Shown here: piece after piece, positions 13,401-26,386 of the stretch
Position numbering within the stretch: position 1 is the stretch's first letter
Layout: every line of letters begins with the position of its first letter
From: Penicillium oxalicum
Lineage: Eukaryota; Ascomycota; Eurotiomycetes; Eurotiales; Aspergillaceae
Reading direction: 5' to 3'
NCBI RefSeq assembly: GCF_001723175.1
Contig: NC_064653.1
Span: 2,046,001-2,110,000 of the forward strand
Length of the DNA stretch: 64,000 nt
Notes under the pieces: model-generated
The model's database searches: none
The model's input: the letters and a program-made list of their open reading frames with translations, nothing else
Told to the model about the DNA's origin: nothing
Program-made: the position numbers and the translations under genes

Positions 13401-14189
13401 GACGACGAAGGTTTGCTCACCCGCCTGGGCCGTAAAATGGCAGACTTCCCCATGGAGCCTGCTCTTGCCAAGGTACTCATCGCATCTGTTGATATGGGAT
13501 GCTCTGAGGAGATCCTCAGCATTGTCGCCATGTTATCCATCCAGTCTGTCTTCTATCGCCCGAAGGAAAAGCAACAACAAGCCGACCAGAAGAAAGCCAA
13601 ATTCCATGACCCCCACGGCGACCATCTCACCTTGCTGAACGTTTACAACGGATGGAAGAACTCCAAGTTCAACAACGCCTGGTGCTATGAAAACTTCATT
13701 CAGGCCCGTCAGATTCGTCGTGCTCAGGATGTTCGTCAGCAACTTCTTGGAATTATGAATCGTTACCGTCACAAGATCTTGTCATGCGGACGCGATACGA
13801 CGCTAGTGCGACAAGCACTGTGTACTGGTTTCTTCCGGAATGCAGCTCGCAAGGATCCGCAGGAGGGTTACAAGACACTTGTGGAGGGCACGCCAGTGTA
13901 CATGCACCCCAGTTCCGCCCTCTTTGGCAAGCCCGCCGAGCATGTCATCTATCACACCTTGGTGTTGACGACCAAGGAGTACATGCATTGTACCACTGCA
14001 ATTGAACCAAAATGGCTCGTCGAGGCGGCGCCGACCTTCTTCAAGGTGGCGCCCACAGATCGATTGTCGAAGCGCAAGAAGGCGGAGCGCATCCAACCTC
14101 TCCACAACCGGTTCGCCGGCGAGGACGATTGGCGTCTTTCCGCGCAGCGTCGACAAGGCAGAGGTGGTGGCGGTGGTACATGGGGTTAG
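10497..14189 (+). CDS. PRP22: Prp22/DHX8 DEAH-box pre-mRNA splicing helicase
   Basis: Single uninterrupted frame of 1230 aa. Order of parts: N-terminal helical region (about 1-80), an Arg/Asp/Ser-rich linker with RS-like dipeptides (about 165-250), an S1 RNA-binding domain (about 255-335, with [20 protein letters not shown]), then the DEAH helicase core. Motif I is GDTGSGKTT (about 588), motif II LDEAHER (about 684), motif III SAT (about 716) and motif [12 protein letters not shown] (about 886). Helicase-associated and OB-fold regions follow. The S1 domain plus DEAH core identifies Prp22 rather than Prp2, Prp16 or Prp43. The family releases spliced mRNA from the spliceosome and proofreads the second step. 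Ends in a Gly-rich tail. Intronless, unlike most genes in this window. Confidence 0.96.
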   Translation: MDDLESLELLSLVSRVTTELQNYLGINDKTLAEFVIDQHLKCNGSFLEFKKLLDEMGAEFPSSLMESIDRLVLTMHPKYKGKKHENGDSGSGGDNIMDELDALEKKSRVFKGLAVPDGKRSWEGDDYLDQPADERADAPDGAMDDTFAMLEGLAGKAKDSKHGASRDDRGSRKRTRSPDHDDYDRGRRHRDKYRSRSRSPYRRSKNDDFIDEFGRSIGKYGDQDASRNGYSDRRKPRDRERFDDDEFRRPPPVELDDAPVLYKIYDGQVTGVKDFGAFVNLRGVKGKVDGLVHISAMQEGARVNHPSDLVSRGQPVKVKVVSIQGSRIGLSMKEVDQVSGMDLVPQKRLASGANMERLDGGSGPDRYGNLSSEVPVIEGSHSQPTRSRKRMTSPERWEIRQLIASGVASAADYPDLEEEYHATLKGEGTFEEEEDVDIEVRDEEPPFLAGQTKQSLELSPIRVVKAPDGSMNRAAMSGTNLAKERRELKQSEAQDKAAERAAQVDLNEQWQDPMVAPEDRKFAADLRTTQQKQDEPVPEWKRVTMGKNVSLGKRTDMPIKQQRESLPVFKFRKQLLDAVRDNQLMIVVGDTGSGKTTQLTQYLAEAGYGNNGIIGCTQPRRVAAMSVAKRVSEEVGCRLGAEVGYTIRFEDCTSPETKIKYMTDGMLQREILMDPDLKRYSVIMLDEAHERTIATDILFGLLKKTIKRRPDLRLIVTSATLDAEKFSEYFNGCPIFSIPGRTFPVEIMYSKEPESDYLDAALITVMQIHLTEAAGDILVFLTGQEEIDTACEILYERMKALGPSVPELVILPVYSALPSEMQSRIFEPAPSGGRKVIIATNIAETSITIDNIYYVIDPGFVKQNAYDPKLGMDSLVVTPISQAQAKQRAGRAGRTGPGKCFRLYTEAAYQSEMIPTTIPEIQRQNLSHTILMLKAMGINDLLHFDFMDPPPTNTMLTALEELYALSALDDEGLLTRLGRKMADFPMEPALAKVLIASVDMGCSEEILSIVAMLSIQSVFYRPKEKQQQADQKKAKFHDPHGDHLTLLNVYNGWKNSKFNNAWCYENFIQARQIRRAQDVRQQLLGIMNRYRHKILSCGRDTTLVRQALCTGFFRNAARKDPQEGYKTLVEGTPVYMHPSSALFGKPAEHVIYHTLVLTTKEYMHCTTAIEPKWLVEAAPTFFKVAPTDRLSKRKKAERIQPLHNRFAGEDDWRLSAQRRQGRGGGGGTWG

Positions 14190-14712
14190 ATCATATCTTG
14201 ACACTTTGTTTTTTTTGTGGATACCAGTTGCTTTTTCTTGTATGTTTCATGCATAATTCAGCCTCGTCGGCATGTACATTCTTCATCTATAGGATCAGAA
14301 GTGCCGATACAGCACAATTAGATGGTATTTGGGGGATCGGAACTGCGAATGATAGAAACGATCGCTTCATACCACTAGTACTTGTTTTTTTTCGACTCCT
14401 CGACTAGATTTCTTTTGAGAGAGTCAAACTCATCAGAAATGAAGAGTCTCTGGCTTGATAACTTTTTGCATTTGTGAAAATGCTTATTTTTAATGGTCCC
14501 CCGTCATGGCGGGTCTTCGGTGAGGGCCTGGGGACTGGCACCGCGGGGCATTGATTCGCAATTTTTAGCCCAGAACCTCATCCAACTTTCGAGGTTACAT
14601 TCACAGGTACCGACCATCTCTGTCTGGCCAGAACCAGTCCAGGAAACCCAAACAACCAAGGAAATTTATTTGTCAATTAGAGCTCAACTAGAACTCGATC
14701 CTACCCATCAGC
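14190..14712. other. Intergenic: PRP22 3' end and SHB17 promoter
   Basis: 523 bp, AT-rich downstream of PRP22. Nothing gene-like was recognised. Confidence 0.5.
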
Positions 14713-15736
14713 ATGCCCGACAAAGACGCCGGTACACCTCGTGTGTTAATCTACCGACATGGTTAGTCACATCAAGAGTCTCCAACACAAAGGAGTAGTA
14801 TGAAACACCTCTGTTGGAACCCTTCCATTCTCACAACCTCTAACTCCAGGACAAACCATTTGGTCCAAGAGTGGCCAATACACCGGTAAGACGGAGCTTG
14901 ATCTGACCGAAGACGGCCAGAAGCAAGTCCGCGCTTCAGGAAAGCAGATCGTTGGCACGGGCAAATTGATCGACCCGGCTCATCTTGCCCATGTCTACAT
15001 CAGTCCGCGCAAGCGCGCTATGCAGACCTTCCAGATTGCTTTCTCGGAAGAAGATCAGCAGAAGCTCAAGGATGCTCAGAAGATTAGCGAAACTGAGCGA
15101 CTTGCCGAGTGGGACTATGGTCAATACGAGGGTCTCTTGACCAAGGAGATTCGCGCCCTGCGAAAGGAGCATGGTCTGGACACCGAGCAACCGTGGGATA
15201 TTTGGCGTGACGGTTGTGAAGGTGGAGAGTAAGTACCCTATATTCCTTTTTGCGCGTGTGTGTGTCGAGACTTGGAAAAAGAATCCATAGTCTCTGCCAT
15301 GTGGATTGTTGAACAGCGCGGCATCGATTTGAGCAATTCGGAAACGTTCGGTAGAGACATTTTCTGAAACTGCCTGTATCACAGATCTGCTCAAGAAGTC
15401 TCGGACCGTATCGACAATCTCATTGCAGAGATCCGCGATATTCACCGTGGTAACATGCACGGCGAGAAGCACTGCGATGTAGTACTTGTGGCCCATGGCC
15501 ATCTACTGCGCGCTTTTACCAAGCGCTGGCTTGGGTATCCGCTCGAGTTCCCTCTCTCTCTGATGCTGGACCCCGGTGCGGTTGGTGTTTTGAGGTAAAG
15601 TTTTTCTTCTCTCCGAACTGTCGATCGACTTTGAATCTTGTCACATCATCATTTCTAACGGGAGTATAGTTATCAACATCACAACATCGAGGAGCCTGCT
15701 TTGATGGTTGGTTATGGATTCCCCATCGAGGAGTAG
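14713..15736 (+). CDS. SHB17: Shb17-like sedoheptulose-1,7-bisphosphatase (histidine phosphatase family)
   Basis: Four exons, 14713-14761, 14850-15228, 15385-15594 and 15670-15736 (introns 88, 156 and 75 bp), give 705 nt and 234 aa. The phosphohistidine RHG motif (R15-H16-G17) is split by intron 1 inside the glycine codon and is restored by splicing. Further signatures are WSKSGQYTGKTELDLT, SPRKRAMQTF, EWDYGQYEGLLTKEI, PWDIWRDGCEGGES and the second histidine in VAHGHLLRAF. WDYGxYEG with WxIWRDGCExGE is characteristic of yeast Shb17 rather than of glycolytic phosphoglycerate mutase. Shb17 hydrolyses sedoheptulose-1,7-bisphosphate in riboneogenesis, feeding ribose-5-phosphate to nucleotide synthesis. 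It is slightly shorter than the yeast protein (about 271 aa), which carries an insertion before the final HHNIxEPA block. Confidence 0.9.
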
Positions 15737-16240
15737 TGGTTCTGGCTGGGAATCGGCACACATGACAACGCAGACATATATGGCAATACTTGTGGCCATT
15801 TGTGATATACGAGAAATAGCAGATTGCAAGATTTCGATTAAATATCAGCAAAATATGAATATTATGTGGTGAAAAAATAAAAATAACAGTTTTGGGTGGG
15901 TTTTGTAGTGTATGCGCCTCTAATCCGAACTACCTTACGTCAGGGCATTGCCCGCGAGGTACTACAGGTATCTAGAATGGATACCGCTGAGTTGGTCGAA
16001 CTTCCAATCCAGTATTTCTGGGAAAACTAATACTGATTCTGCATCTTGATTTTAGCATATGTCGTTTCCAAGTCATTGTGCTGTATATACCTGACAAGCC
16101 ATCACGAACACATATTCCACGACCCCTTCTATTGCTGGGTATCTAAAATGCTTAACAATTCCCGCGAGACGCCATAATCACATGCATATCTTAGACGGTC
16201 CCATTAATCAACCATCCGCGCAGCGACCGGACTCATCCTT

Positions 16241-16305
<65 letters not shown>
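15737..16305. other. Convergent spacer between SHB17 and G-patch gene
   Basis: 569 bp between two 3' ends, very AT-rich at 15820-15900. GGTA-type words lie at 15957-15976 and the (CT)n tract lies next to the G-patch stop. No gene seen. Confidence 0.5.

Positions 16306-16307
<2 letters not shown>
16247..16307. repeat. (CT)30 / (GA)30 dinucleotide microsatellite
   Basis: An uninterrupted run of about 30 CT units. On the minus strand it is (GA)n and begins inside the TGA stop codon of the G-patch gene (16308-16306), so it forms the first 60 nt of that 3' UTR. Confidence 0.97.
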
Positions 16308-16310
<3 letters not shown>

Positions 16311-17124
16311 CATCCTCTCCCAGATACTTGAGCACTTCGTCGCTCTGGAAGAACATATTTCGCAATTTCTCACCTCTCCGACGGGCCTCGGCAGCGCCCT
16401 TCCGAGCCTGCTTTGCATTCAGCTTTTCAACTTTCTTCGGTCGAGGAGGTTGTGCTGGAATCCGATCTCCATCTGCATCCAGCCCTGCGCCCAATCCCGC
16501 GGTATCTTGTTTAATCCGTCCTTTGAGCGGTTCTCGGATTCCCTCCCGTCCAGTAGCTCCCAAGCCAAGACGACTATCCGGATCCCAGCCATAGTTGGAA
16601 AGATAGCGGAGTCCCGGACGGGTGCGATCGAGATGCGAGGGTGGATGTGAATGTTCGAGACAGACTTGATGAGCTAGCGAGGCCTCGTGGGGTCGGGTCA
16701 AGAACGTGCCGGGCATATCTTCTTGCGGGGCTTCTGAGGAGAGTGGGAGATTGCAAATTTCGCAGTAATTGGCCGGCGAAGGTTGAGACGGAGGTATGGG
16801 CTGGACTATTGAAGTGGGTATGAGTTGTCTGTCGGGTGGCGCAGAATGGACTGCGCGCACGGAACCAGCGGCGGCTTGATCTGTCAGTGCGGCTGATGAT
16901 GTGTCTGAAGAATCCTTTTTGAGCACGATAGATAGATATCTATCTGCGATGCTGAGACCGGCCGGGGTAGACGATGGACGTTCTGCCGGCTTGATCGTAC
17001 TGAGCTCATGATCGGAGGACCGCACGAAGGGTACTCGTTTGCGACGGACACCGGCGCCGAAGACGCGCTGGTCGTGGAGCGGGAGATAGTAGTCCTCCTC
17101 GTCATCCCCTTGCATATGCGACAT
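16306..17124 (-). CDS. G-patch domain protein, function unknown
   Basis: Single exon of 819 nt, 272 aa. The start at 17124 (MSHMQGDDEEDYYLP) was chosen over upstream in-frame ATGs because the preceding translation is hydrophobic and compositionally different, as expected for untranslated DNA. The central CEICNLPL segment with a following HQVCLEHSHPP could form a small Cys/His zinc site. The following block (GLRYLSNYGWDPDSRLGLG and GLGAG) is a G-patch, a glycine-rich motif that commonly binds and activates DEAH helicases or RNA. The C-terminus is a Lys/Arg-rich helix (AKQARKGAAEARRRGEKLR) ending VLKYLGEDV. The architecture resembles small fungal G-patch proteins, but I cannot name an ortholog. 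It is divergent from the SDR gene with a 303 bp spacer. Confidence 0.8.
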
Positions 17125-17427
17125 TCTCTTTCCTTGGAGAAGGAGAGAAAAAGAAACACAATACTGAAAGATTGCTCCGGAGACGCACAGCAGCCTCGAG
17201 GGCAGGCCACCTGAGTGAGAGGGACAAATGCAAGAAAGATGATGCCACTGGCGATAAGGCGCGATGGTGACCCCGATAAGATTGTCATGCGGAACGATAA
17301 GATAAGAGATAACGGCCACGTACGTTTGACGGCCGACAGCTCGAGCAGCATCGTGCATCAAAAGTATTTCCTTTTGCTTGTATTTGGCTTTCGACGACAC
17401 AGCACCCAGATCGATCGTCCCCACGAG
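17125..17427. promoter_or_regulatory. Shared upstream region of G-patch and SDR genes
   Basis: 303 bp between divergent starts. It contains repeated GATAAG words around 17253-17308 (GCGATAAGG, CCGATAAG, ACGATAAG, GATAAGAG), a cluster of GATA-factor type sites. This is a sequence observation; binding is not shown. Confidence 0.45.
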
Positions 17428-18773
17428 ATGCCCATCCCTATCATTGCACATGGCATCCAGGAGGGGATTGATACCATCCCATATGCCTGGTCTGTCATCA
17501 AGACAGCGCCATGGATCCTCCTACTTGCTGCGCTCAAGTATTATTTTGGTGGCGCCCGCAACACCTCCGAGAGATTGATGCACTCCAAGGTGGTGATGGT
17601 GACGGTACGGACCTGAACGAGCCCCTTCCCCCTTCATCAACGGACATTGAGATAATCAACTAATTCCCGCCTCGACAGGGTGGTACATCGGGGATAGGAG
17701 CCTCGGTGGTCCGCGAACTAGCCGCTCGTGGTGCCCAAGTCATCCTGCTGACGACACAACCTCCATCCGACTTCTTTCTCGTCGAATACATTGAAGACCT
17801 GCGCCGGATGACCGGGAGTCAATTGATTTACGCCGAACAAGTCGATCTTTCCTCGCTCCATTCCATTCGAACCTTTGCCACAAAATGGATCGACAATAAC
17901 CCTCCTCGCCGTCTCGACGCCGTCGTCCTCTGCGGTGGCGTCGCTGTGCCCTCGGGTGCGCGCCAGAACACCATTGATGGAATCGACGAGGAATGGCAGG
18001 TGAACTATCTCGCCAATTTCCACCTGCTGAGCATTCTCAGCCCAGCGCTCCGTGTCCAACCCGCGCACCGCGACGTACGAGTGGTATTTGCAACCTGCTC
18101 AAGCTACATCGGCGCAAAATTCAACCTGGATATCGTCAAGAGAGAAAAACTCACCCCGGGCACCACAACCGCCTCCGTGAAAAACAAGTCCAAATTCAAT
18201 CCCAACACTCCACCCCCCGCTTCGACCAAGGATATCTACGCCCTGAGCAAATTCACCCTCATGACTTTCGCCCACTCCTTCCAACGTCACCTGAACGCGT
18301 ATAAACGGCCAGACGGTCTTCCGCCTTGCACCCGAGTTCTCGTCGTTGATCCGGGCTTGTCACGCACCCCCGGCACTCGTCGCTGGCTGACCGGTGGCTC
18401 CCTATTGGGTCTTCTTCTCTATCTGCTCACCTGGCCACTGTGGTGGTTAATCCTCAAGTCGCCCGACCAGGGTGCACAGAGTATTCTGTATGCTCTGATG
18501 GAGGAAACATACGGTCGTGGAGGGGGGGGCTGGATGATCAAAGAATGTCGGGAAGTGGACTGTGCCCGGCGTGATGTCCGCGACGAGGACCTGGGTAAGC
18601 GCGTGTGGGAATTCAGTGAGAAACAGATCGAAGAGGCTGAAAAGGAGGGTGCGGTGAGACGCGCATTGGAGAAAAAGGAGAAAGAAGCAGCCGAGGAGAA
18701 AACGGCTCGGAAGGAGACAGCTTCAAATAAAGAGAAAAGTGCTGGATCAAGGAGGAGTCGAAAGGCCAAATAG
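17428..18773 (+). CDS. Membrane-associated short-chain dehydrogenase (Env9-like)
   Basis: Two exons, 17428-17604 and 17679-18773 (74 bp intron), give 1272 nt and 423 aa. The intron falls immediately before the cofactor motif: VVMVT joined to GGTSGIGASVVRELAARGA, the TGxxxGIG Rossmann signature. A catalytic serine is in FATCSSYIGAKF and the YxxxK pair is in DIYALSKFTLM, so the active site looks complete. The N-terminus has a short hydrophobic stretch (APWILLLAALKYYF). A second, strongly hydrophobic segment (GGSLLGLLLYLLTWPLWWLIL) lies near residues 300-325, suggesting membrane or lipid-droplet association. The C-terminal 70 residues are a highly charged coiled-coil-like tail. The family match to yeast Env9-type lipid-droplet reductases is from resemblance; the substrate is unknown. 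Confidence 0.8.
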
Positions 18774-19225
18774 TCGAAAGACCAAATAAACATTAGACGC
18801 GTCAAATGTTGGACAGAGAGGCCGTGAACTTTCCAATTCAGGGAGGTATTCCCACTGGCGCGAGAGAATAAAAAAGAGCATCCGCGGGAGACGCATTGTG
18901 TGTACGTATACATCTGAAGCGGCATGAGGTATCATGGACGGCGTTTTCAATTTAGCTGGGCAAAATGGCATTATAAAATATCGTTTTATCGTATTGTGAG
19001 GCCCTCCGTTGGGTGAATTATGAGTTAATGGGTGCGGCCCACGAAGAAAAGGAAATTCGTTTCATCCATTCTACCAAAAGAAAAACAGGTCTATGTCCAT
19101 ATACATAGCATGCCCTTGGACACGCTTTTGTAAACATCAGAAGAGAAAAAGAAGAAGAAAAAGAGACCCCGAGGGTATTATCAGCAAGCATATATGTTTC
19201 CCAAAATTCCTCCCAAGCCTGCATT
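18774..19225. other. Convergent spacer between SDR and epimerase genes
   Basis: 452 bp between two 3' ends; AT-rich with an A/G-rich run near 19137-19165. No gene seen. Confidence 0.5.
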
Positions 19226-20545
<1,320 letters not shown>

Positions 20546-22249
20546 GATGAGAGAGGCTGATGAAGATTCGGTAGATGGCAAGTCTGACCAGGAGAGTGAA
20601 GAAGAGAGAAAGGAGGGGGAAGCAGGAGACAATTACGGAGTGGGCTCAAAGCGGCGGGGGTGGAGGAGGGGCACGCAAGTCGGTCGGCTTTCAGTTTGGC
20701 AGCTTTCGCCATTTTCAGGGGGTCCCGCGTGGGCGGTGGAGTCTGGACCACTTTCGACTCGGGGACTACGGGGCGGTACCACTACGACTGTTTGGAGAGA
20801 GCACATGCGGGATGATCAGGTACCAGTACCGGGCGAGCTTGACGAGTCCTGTTCGAGGCGCAAGATCCAAATCACAACCGCTGAATGCCTCTCGCAGCCA
20901 AAATGAAAGGTCCTTCACGCAGGACCAAAACGTCAGTCCCACCCAAAGTAGAGAGACTTGGCCCGCGATGCCACATTGCGATGGACGTGGGAATTGCTCG
21001 TTTCGTATCCGGGACCCACCGTGCACGCTCTGCATCCCCATTTCTTTCCGAACACGTCATGGCCGAGGTGCCTGTCACTCAGAGTAACACCGTCGAGCTT
21101 CCTGATTCCACCCGAGTTGTCGAGCAGAACAGAGGATCGGGAGATGTTGGCTCTTCGGATTCGGCACGTCGGAGAAATTCAGGTGACCAAACCGAGCGGG
21201 CGCCCCGAATCCGTACGGTTGTCCGGACACGGAGAATTTACGTCCGTCCGTGCACCGCCGACAGTAAGGTATGTAGGTACGAAGGTAGTACTACTGCTAT
21301 CCAAGTACTGCCACTCGTGCTCAATTAGTCCATCCATTGTAGCATACCTCGGGGCTCACTGCTCACGCTACATAACTATGTGAGGTACCGGGCCGGACTT
21401 TCAGAGGGCGTTGGTCCTACTGCTATACCTACGTAGGCATCCGTGACCCATGGATAATAGCGTTCGGACCGCCTTGACGATTCGAGATTCCGGGCGCCAG
21501 ATCGCTGGACAACTGGGTCGGAGCTGGATGATTCCAAGATACATTCAAAAACAGCTAATGGACCCTAAAGTACACACCTTTCATGCTCGAGGTCAATTCA
21601 CAAGGGATCTCCATACCATCAGAAAATACAAATGATCCGTCAACATTCCCGGACAGCCCAGTCAGCGGAGCCCAGGACTCCACCTCCAGACCGGGGCAAA
21701 TTCATCCCCCGGTCAACACCGCAGTGGGAAACCGTCACAACGTATCGACATAAGATCAGAGTGGTAGCAATCGTCAAACAAGAACGAAGATGGAGAAGCA
21801 GATACCCTACTGGAAGATCGCCGGGGCAAGGGAAGGGCAGGAGAAAGAATAGAAAGATAAATCAATAGAATAATGACCTCTGTTTTCAAGATTTTGGGAT
21901 CGGCACGAGCCAAAAGAGATCATGAATGCCCGGCGGAGAGGTTAGAAAAAAAAAAAGAAAAGGAATGGCCGGCGAATTCAATTCCGATGCTCCCAAGGAC
22001 CTCTTGCGCACGCGTGCATTTCCAGCAACGGGTATCGTGTCGCAAGTCGCGAAGAACCATGGCCCATCAGAAACGAGCTGGGACGGACCGTCAGGGGCAT
22101 CGCCACCGGCCGACTCTTTTCAGGGTGACACAAGTTTTCTGGGAATTGCCGAAGGGTTGCAGACAGTCATGCGCAGGGACTGATGCAGCGCGACAAGTCG
22201 AAAAGGCCCACTCGGATCTATGTCCTTTCTACGTGTTGACGATCGTGCT
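20546..22249. other. 1.7 kb gene-free region upstream of the epimerase
   Basis: The region lies between the epimerase start and the PAT1 3' end. It contains GGGG-rich words near 20630-20760 and repeated GGTAC/AGGTAG words (21266-21293, 21381-21388). It also holds the palindrome CCTACGTAGG at 21428-21437. Open frames up to about 170 codons overlap on several strands and frames and show no domain or protein-like bias, so none is called. Confidence 0.5.
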
Positions 22250-24891
22250 TCAACCAAGAAGTTCCACGTCAAGTCCAATGGCCCTCATGAACAAATTGAC
22301 GTTACCCAATCGCTGGCTGGCCATATCAGCAGGCAGTGTCTTACTGTAGCCAACCGTCTCCATAACCCGGTCCCTGGTGACGTTCGCGTTAGCCTTCAAG
22401 GGTCAAAAGAAAGGTGGCGGGAAAGCACGGTCCGTGAATGAGAGGCAGAGAGGAATCCTCCACTGAAAGGGAAAGGGGGAAAGACTTACTTCACAGCAAT
22501 GACCAGACGCTGCTGTTGCTCTGGACTAGCACCGATACCGACGGCAGCAAGGAACTGCCACACATACATGTCGTCTCCGGTGTTGATGGCACCGGGGAAA
22601 ATGTCGGCAAGGCCGGGTTCCAGCGTGTCGAACAAGATATTGAATTTCTCCACCCATTGCTGCCAGTCTCGCTCGGCAGCCTGGCCAGCCTCCTTCACAA
22701 TCTCGGCCCGACTGAGCAGCATAGTGAGGATGCCGAGACCAACCTTGGTGCGAGCCACCGTTTGCACGTGGGTCTGCGCAATCACCAGTCCGAGGAGTCC
22801 GATGATAATGTTGAATGGGGCTTCATTCACGTAGCCCAACAAGCTCGGCATGACCGCGAGGGAGAAGAGGTCAATGGATTCGCGCACCGCAAGGGACGGT
22901 TGAGCCTCGCCGGGGACGGGCTGCGCAAGACGCACGACATCCAAGCTATCCAAATGGACAACAATCATGGTCAGGATGGTGACCCGTTGCTCCTGATCAA
23001 TGTGACGGAAGATACGAGGGATGGCCTTCTTGCCTTTCGGGTAAGAGAGGAACGCGATGAACGGATGAGGGGTAGTGGAGTTGGGGACGATAGGCTCCAT
23101 CACTTTGAGAGCGCGCCACAGCTTCTGGTTCAACGAGTGGACCTTTTGCCGCCATTCCATGTGTGCCTGAATTGCTTCGGCGTCGCCCTCCTCGGGGGGT
23201 GGTGGCATCGTGCGCTCCATGTCCTCCATAGCCATCAGGGCACTGTAGACGCTCTCAATGTTCGTCAAGATGGATTTGCGGTCGCTGAGACTGAGATCTG
23301 ATTGCACCTTCTTCGGTCGGGGGCCTTCGGAACTGTCTGGCCGCTTGATGTTAAGCATGGGTTTGGGTGCCTTGGCATTGCTGAAGGAGATCTTTCCCAA
23401 ACTACCCTCGATGATGAGCTGTTTGTTCTTGGGCTTCGCCTTTGCGGCTTCCACCGCCCGCTGAACCTGCTGCTGCATACGCTGCATGTGATTATCGGCG
23501 CTCTGGAAAGCGCGGCGGTTGCCGTGCCCACCCAGTCGATTTCCAGTTTGCAGCAAGTAGGTCTGAGCAAAGTGTCCGAGAGGCTGATGCGGGTGTTGAC
23601 GCGGCGCACCGCGAATTTGACTGTAGACCTGGTAGTAGAAGTCCTCAGCGAGCACTGCTTCGGCGTCAGCATCGGCCACATTGCCGGCGGCAGCCACAAG
23701 CTGTTGCAGCTGGATACGGGTAATGAAGTTTTTGTCCTGGGGTGTCATCAAGCCGTTACCGCGCGAAAGAAGGAAAATCTTGTGGTTGCGCTTTGCCCGT
23801 TTGGCATCCTCGACCAAGTAAGCGTTGCGTTGTTCTTCCGTCAGGTGCATGAGTTGCTGTGGGTTGGTAATGACAGGCAGGCCCCCATTTGGCCCGCGAG
23901 CCGGTGGGGGTGGCATCTGCTGCCCTCGCTGGCCTTGGGGCGGACCAGCATGGCGGGGACCCTGCTGAGGAAGATTCTGCGGCGGCATGTGCATCGGCGG
24001 AGGACCCGACATGACGGGGGCGCCATGAAGCTCAGGGATTCCAGGGGGGAGGCCGGGCATGCCGGGGGGAAGCACGCCCTTCTCGATCGCCGCTCGCAAA
24101 TACTCTGGGGGAATCGCGGGGAAGCCCTCGGGCACACCCTGTGGGAACTGAGATGCGGGAAGGTACGGCGGTTCACCCGGGTGCTGTGGCATCGAATGAG
24201 GGTGGATCATCGGCCCGGGCTGGGAGCGTTGGCGCATCTGAGCCTCGACCTCTTCCAAGCTCATCATCGGTCTCCGAGACATGGCTGGGGTCGGGTCGGG
24301 CTTCTTCTGCGAGATGCCCCAAACGCTCGACTTTGCTTGCAGATCGGGAATAAAATCCGGATCCGAATATTTCTCGTATCCAGAGCGCTTGGTGGATGTG
24401 GTGGTCGTCGCCGCAGTGGTGCCGCCCGTCGGCATGGAAGCCTGGCTATTCGCATGCTGCTGGGCCGCCAATGGGGCCGCAGATGGATTCTGCAGCGCAT
24501 AGCGGACCTGCTCTTCACCGATCACATCGGCGACCTTGGCTGTGGTTCCGAAGAAGTCAAAGTCACGGCCGACCTGGCCTCCAGAATTCGTTCCAGCATC
24601 CGCACCGCCGAAGGTGTCGTCATTGAAGGCGTCCTGGTCATCGTCCAGTTGATCGCCGAGGCCGTCGTAAGTGTCCTCGAAATCGATTCTGTGAATGCAG
24701 TTTAGCAGCTTCGACTTGCTGCGCGTTACTCGCGAATTTTGGTCGCGAGGAAGAGCTTACCCATCGTCATCATCCTGTGCTTGCGCACGAGCTACCTCCG
24801 CGAAGGGATCCGGGTTCTCGAAAAATCCCCGCGCGGAACCACCCTGTTGGCGATCCCGAGGGAGATTGGTATCGAAGCCAAAGAAAGACAT
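22250..24891 (-). CDS. PAT1: Pat1 decapping activator / P-body scaffold
   Basis: Three exons (24891-24761, 24688-22490, 22373-22250; introns 72 and 116 bp) give 2454 nt and 817 aa. The start MSFFGFDTNLP is the conserved Pat1 N-terminus, here encoded in a short first exon. A Pro/Gln/Met-rich low-complexity region follows (about 130-270), then the middle domain and the helical C-terminal domain (IESVYSALMAMEDMER, PKGKKAIPRIFRHID, VVHLDSLDVVRLAQ). The 3' exon supplies a C-terminus with VNLFMRAIGLDVELLG; reading through its donor would truncate the protein by about 40 residues. Pat1 bridges the Lsm1-7 ring and Dhh1 to Dcp2 and promotes decapping in P-bodies. Confidence 0.93.
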
Positions 24892-26386
24892 GCTTCTTTG
24901 ACCGGATGCCAAATCGTATCGGAGACAGTGGAGGAGGAGAAGGAACGGGGGCGATGGGGAGGGAAGACACGGCCGATTGATGGTGGTGGGGGAAGGGAAC
25001 GGTGCGAAGTTCTGGAGTGAACGCCTCAGGCAACAGCCAACTTCATCTGAACATGACCCAACGCATCAGGCCAACCCTTTTGGTCGTGTCTTGGAAATTC
25101 CTAGTCTCCAGCTGGTAATCGAAAAAGAAAAAAAAAAGTAAACCCTCATCTTGTTGATCTTCTTGACAATCAAGCTAATGTGCCTTTTGAGGGACCTAGC
25201 CAACTGGCATTAAGCGGTACTTTCCACTGAACCTGGTGCCCGGTCAAGATAAGTACGGACATCCAGTCGTCAATCAGATCGAGCTCCCGTCGGGGCTAAA
25301 GGTGTGGATATGTTACTGCAATTCTGGGAACTGATAAGACTTGAGAATGTATACCCAGGTGGGGTTTCTCGCAACGAAGGTCATATGAATGTCTCAAGCT
25401 ATGAAGTGCAATAATGTTCACTCACTACTTGTAATCTGAGTCCAGGTTTGGGGAGAAAGTGAAGTACCCAAAAATAAAGGGCCAAATCATCCACGTGCAT
25501 TATCAAACGCCCGAGCGCATCGAGGTTCATCGGGTCTTGTACATATTGAATAGGTACCGGGACAGACAGCGAATTCTTCGGTGTAAGACAGGACTATAGT
25601 CGTACCAAAAAGGGGTCTTCTTACTCTTTGGCTCGAACTTGACAGCGTCCACACACAATTTTAGAACCCGACACCGGCAGGAAAGTTGTTGGTTTGTCAC
25701 TGGCGCCTAGGTTCCAGTTGGCTGACCACTTAGGAGTCCACGAGTCGATAGCAATGTGCAACATGACCTCAATAGGCCCTCCAAGTGCCACCCGACTGTC
25801 CCAAGGCTTGCATGCCCAACTTCCAGAGTGACGTCTGGTCGAATGATGAACCATTTACATGTCGAGCACCTAAGCACATCAAGGCCTCGAGAGTTTAAGG
25901 ACCCATCCGGGGGGCCACCCGGGAGCCAAGACCAAGTAATTCAAGTAATCCCTGAAGGCCCCCATCATTTCCAAAAGGATTTTGGTCTCGTCCAGAAGCG
26001 GTTCGGATGTCTCGCAATCAATCAAACCACGCGGCTGATTGCGGTACTGAATGTCTTGCGCGGCCGACTTGATTCTTTCTTCCCTCCCTTTTTCACCACC
26101 CGATTTTTCAATGACCTTGCCATCGGTTATTGTCACACTTTAATTGACTGGCGTTCTCGGCTGTTCGCTCAGTGTACATTCGTTTCCTCCCTTGCTGCTT
26201 CGTGTCCACCGGCCCCCTCGAGACGCACGTGTCGCGCATTCTTCCTTCAGGACCATAGCAAAAAGCATAGGCTGCGATCGGCGATCCTCTCGGTCTCGCC
26301 TTATCGGCCGGTCCAAAGTATTCCAGTGAATCCTTGATCGGGCGGCTCCTCAGGGCCCTTTTCATACCTCCTCATCCACGCCCGTC
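24892..26386. other. Divergent 1.5 kb spacer, PAT1 / mannosyltransferase
   Basis: Upstream sequence for two divergent genes, including a long pyrimidine-rich stretch at 26070-26215 ahead of the mannosyltransferase. A 193-codon open frame (25756-26337) lacks any recognisable domain and is considered chance. Confidence 0.5.

Noticed and set aside
16233..16418. Minus-strand frame encoding an Arg-Glu dipeptide run
   Set aside because: It is the shifted reading of the (GA)30 tract and the end of the G-patch gene, not a separate protein.
20546..22249. Search for a second gene or cluster genes beside the epimerase
   Set aside because: Multiple overlapping frames in several directions, no family signature; treated as non-coding.
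25756..26337. 193-codon open frame in the PAT1/mannosyltransferase spacer
   Set aside because: It ends in the pyrimidine-rich promoter of the mannosyltransferase, lacks any motif and its composition is non-protein-like.
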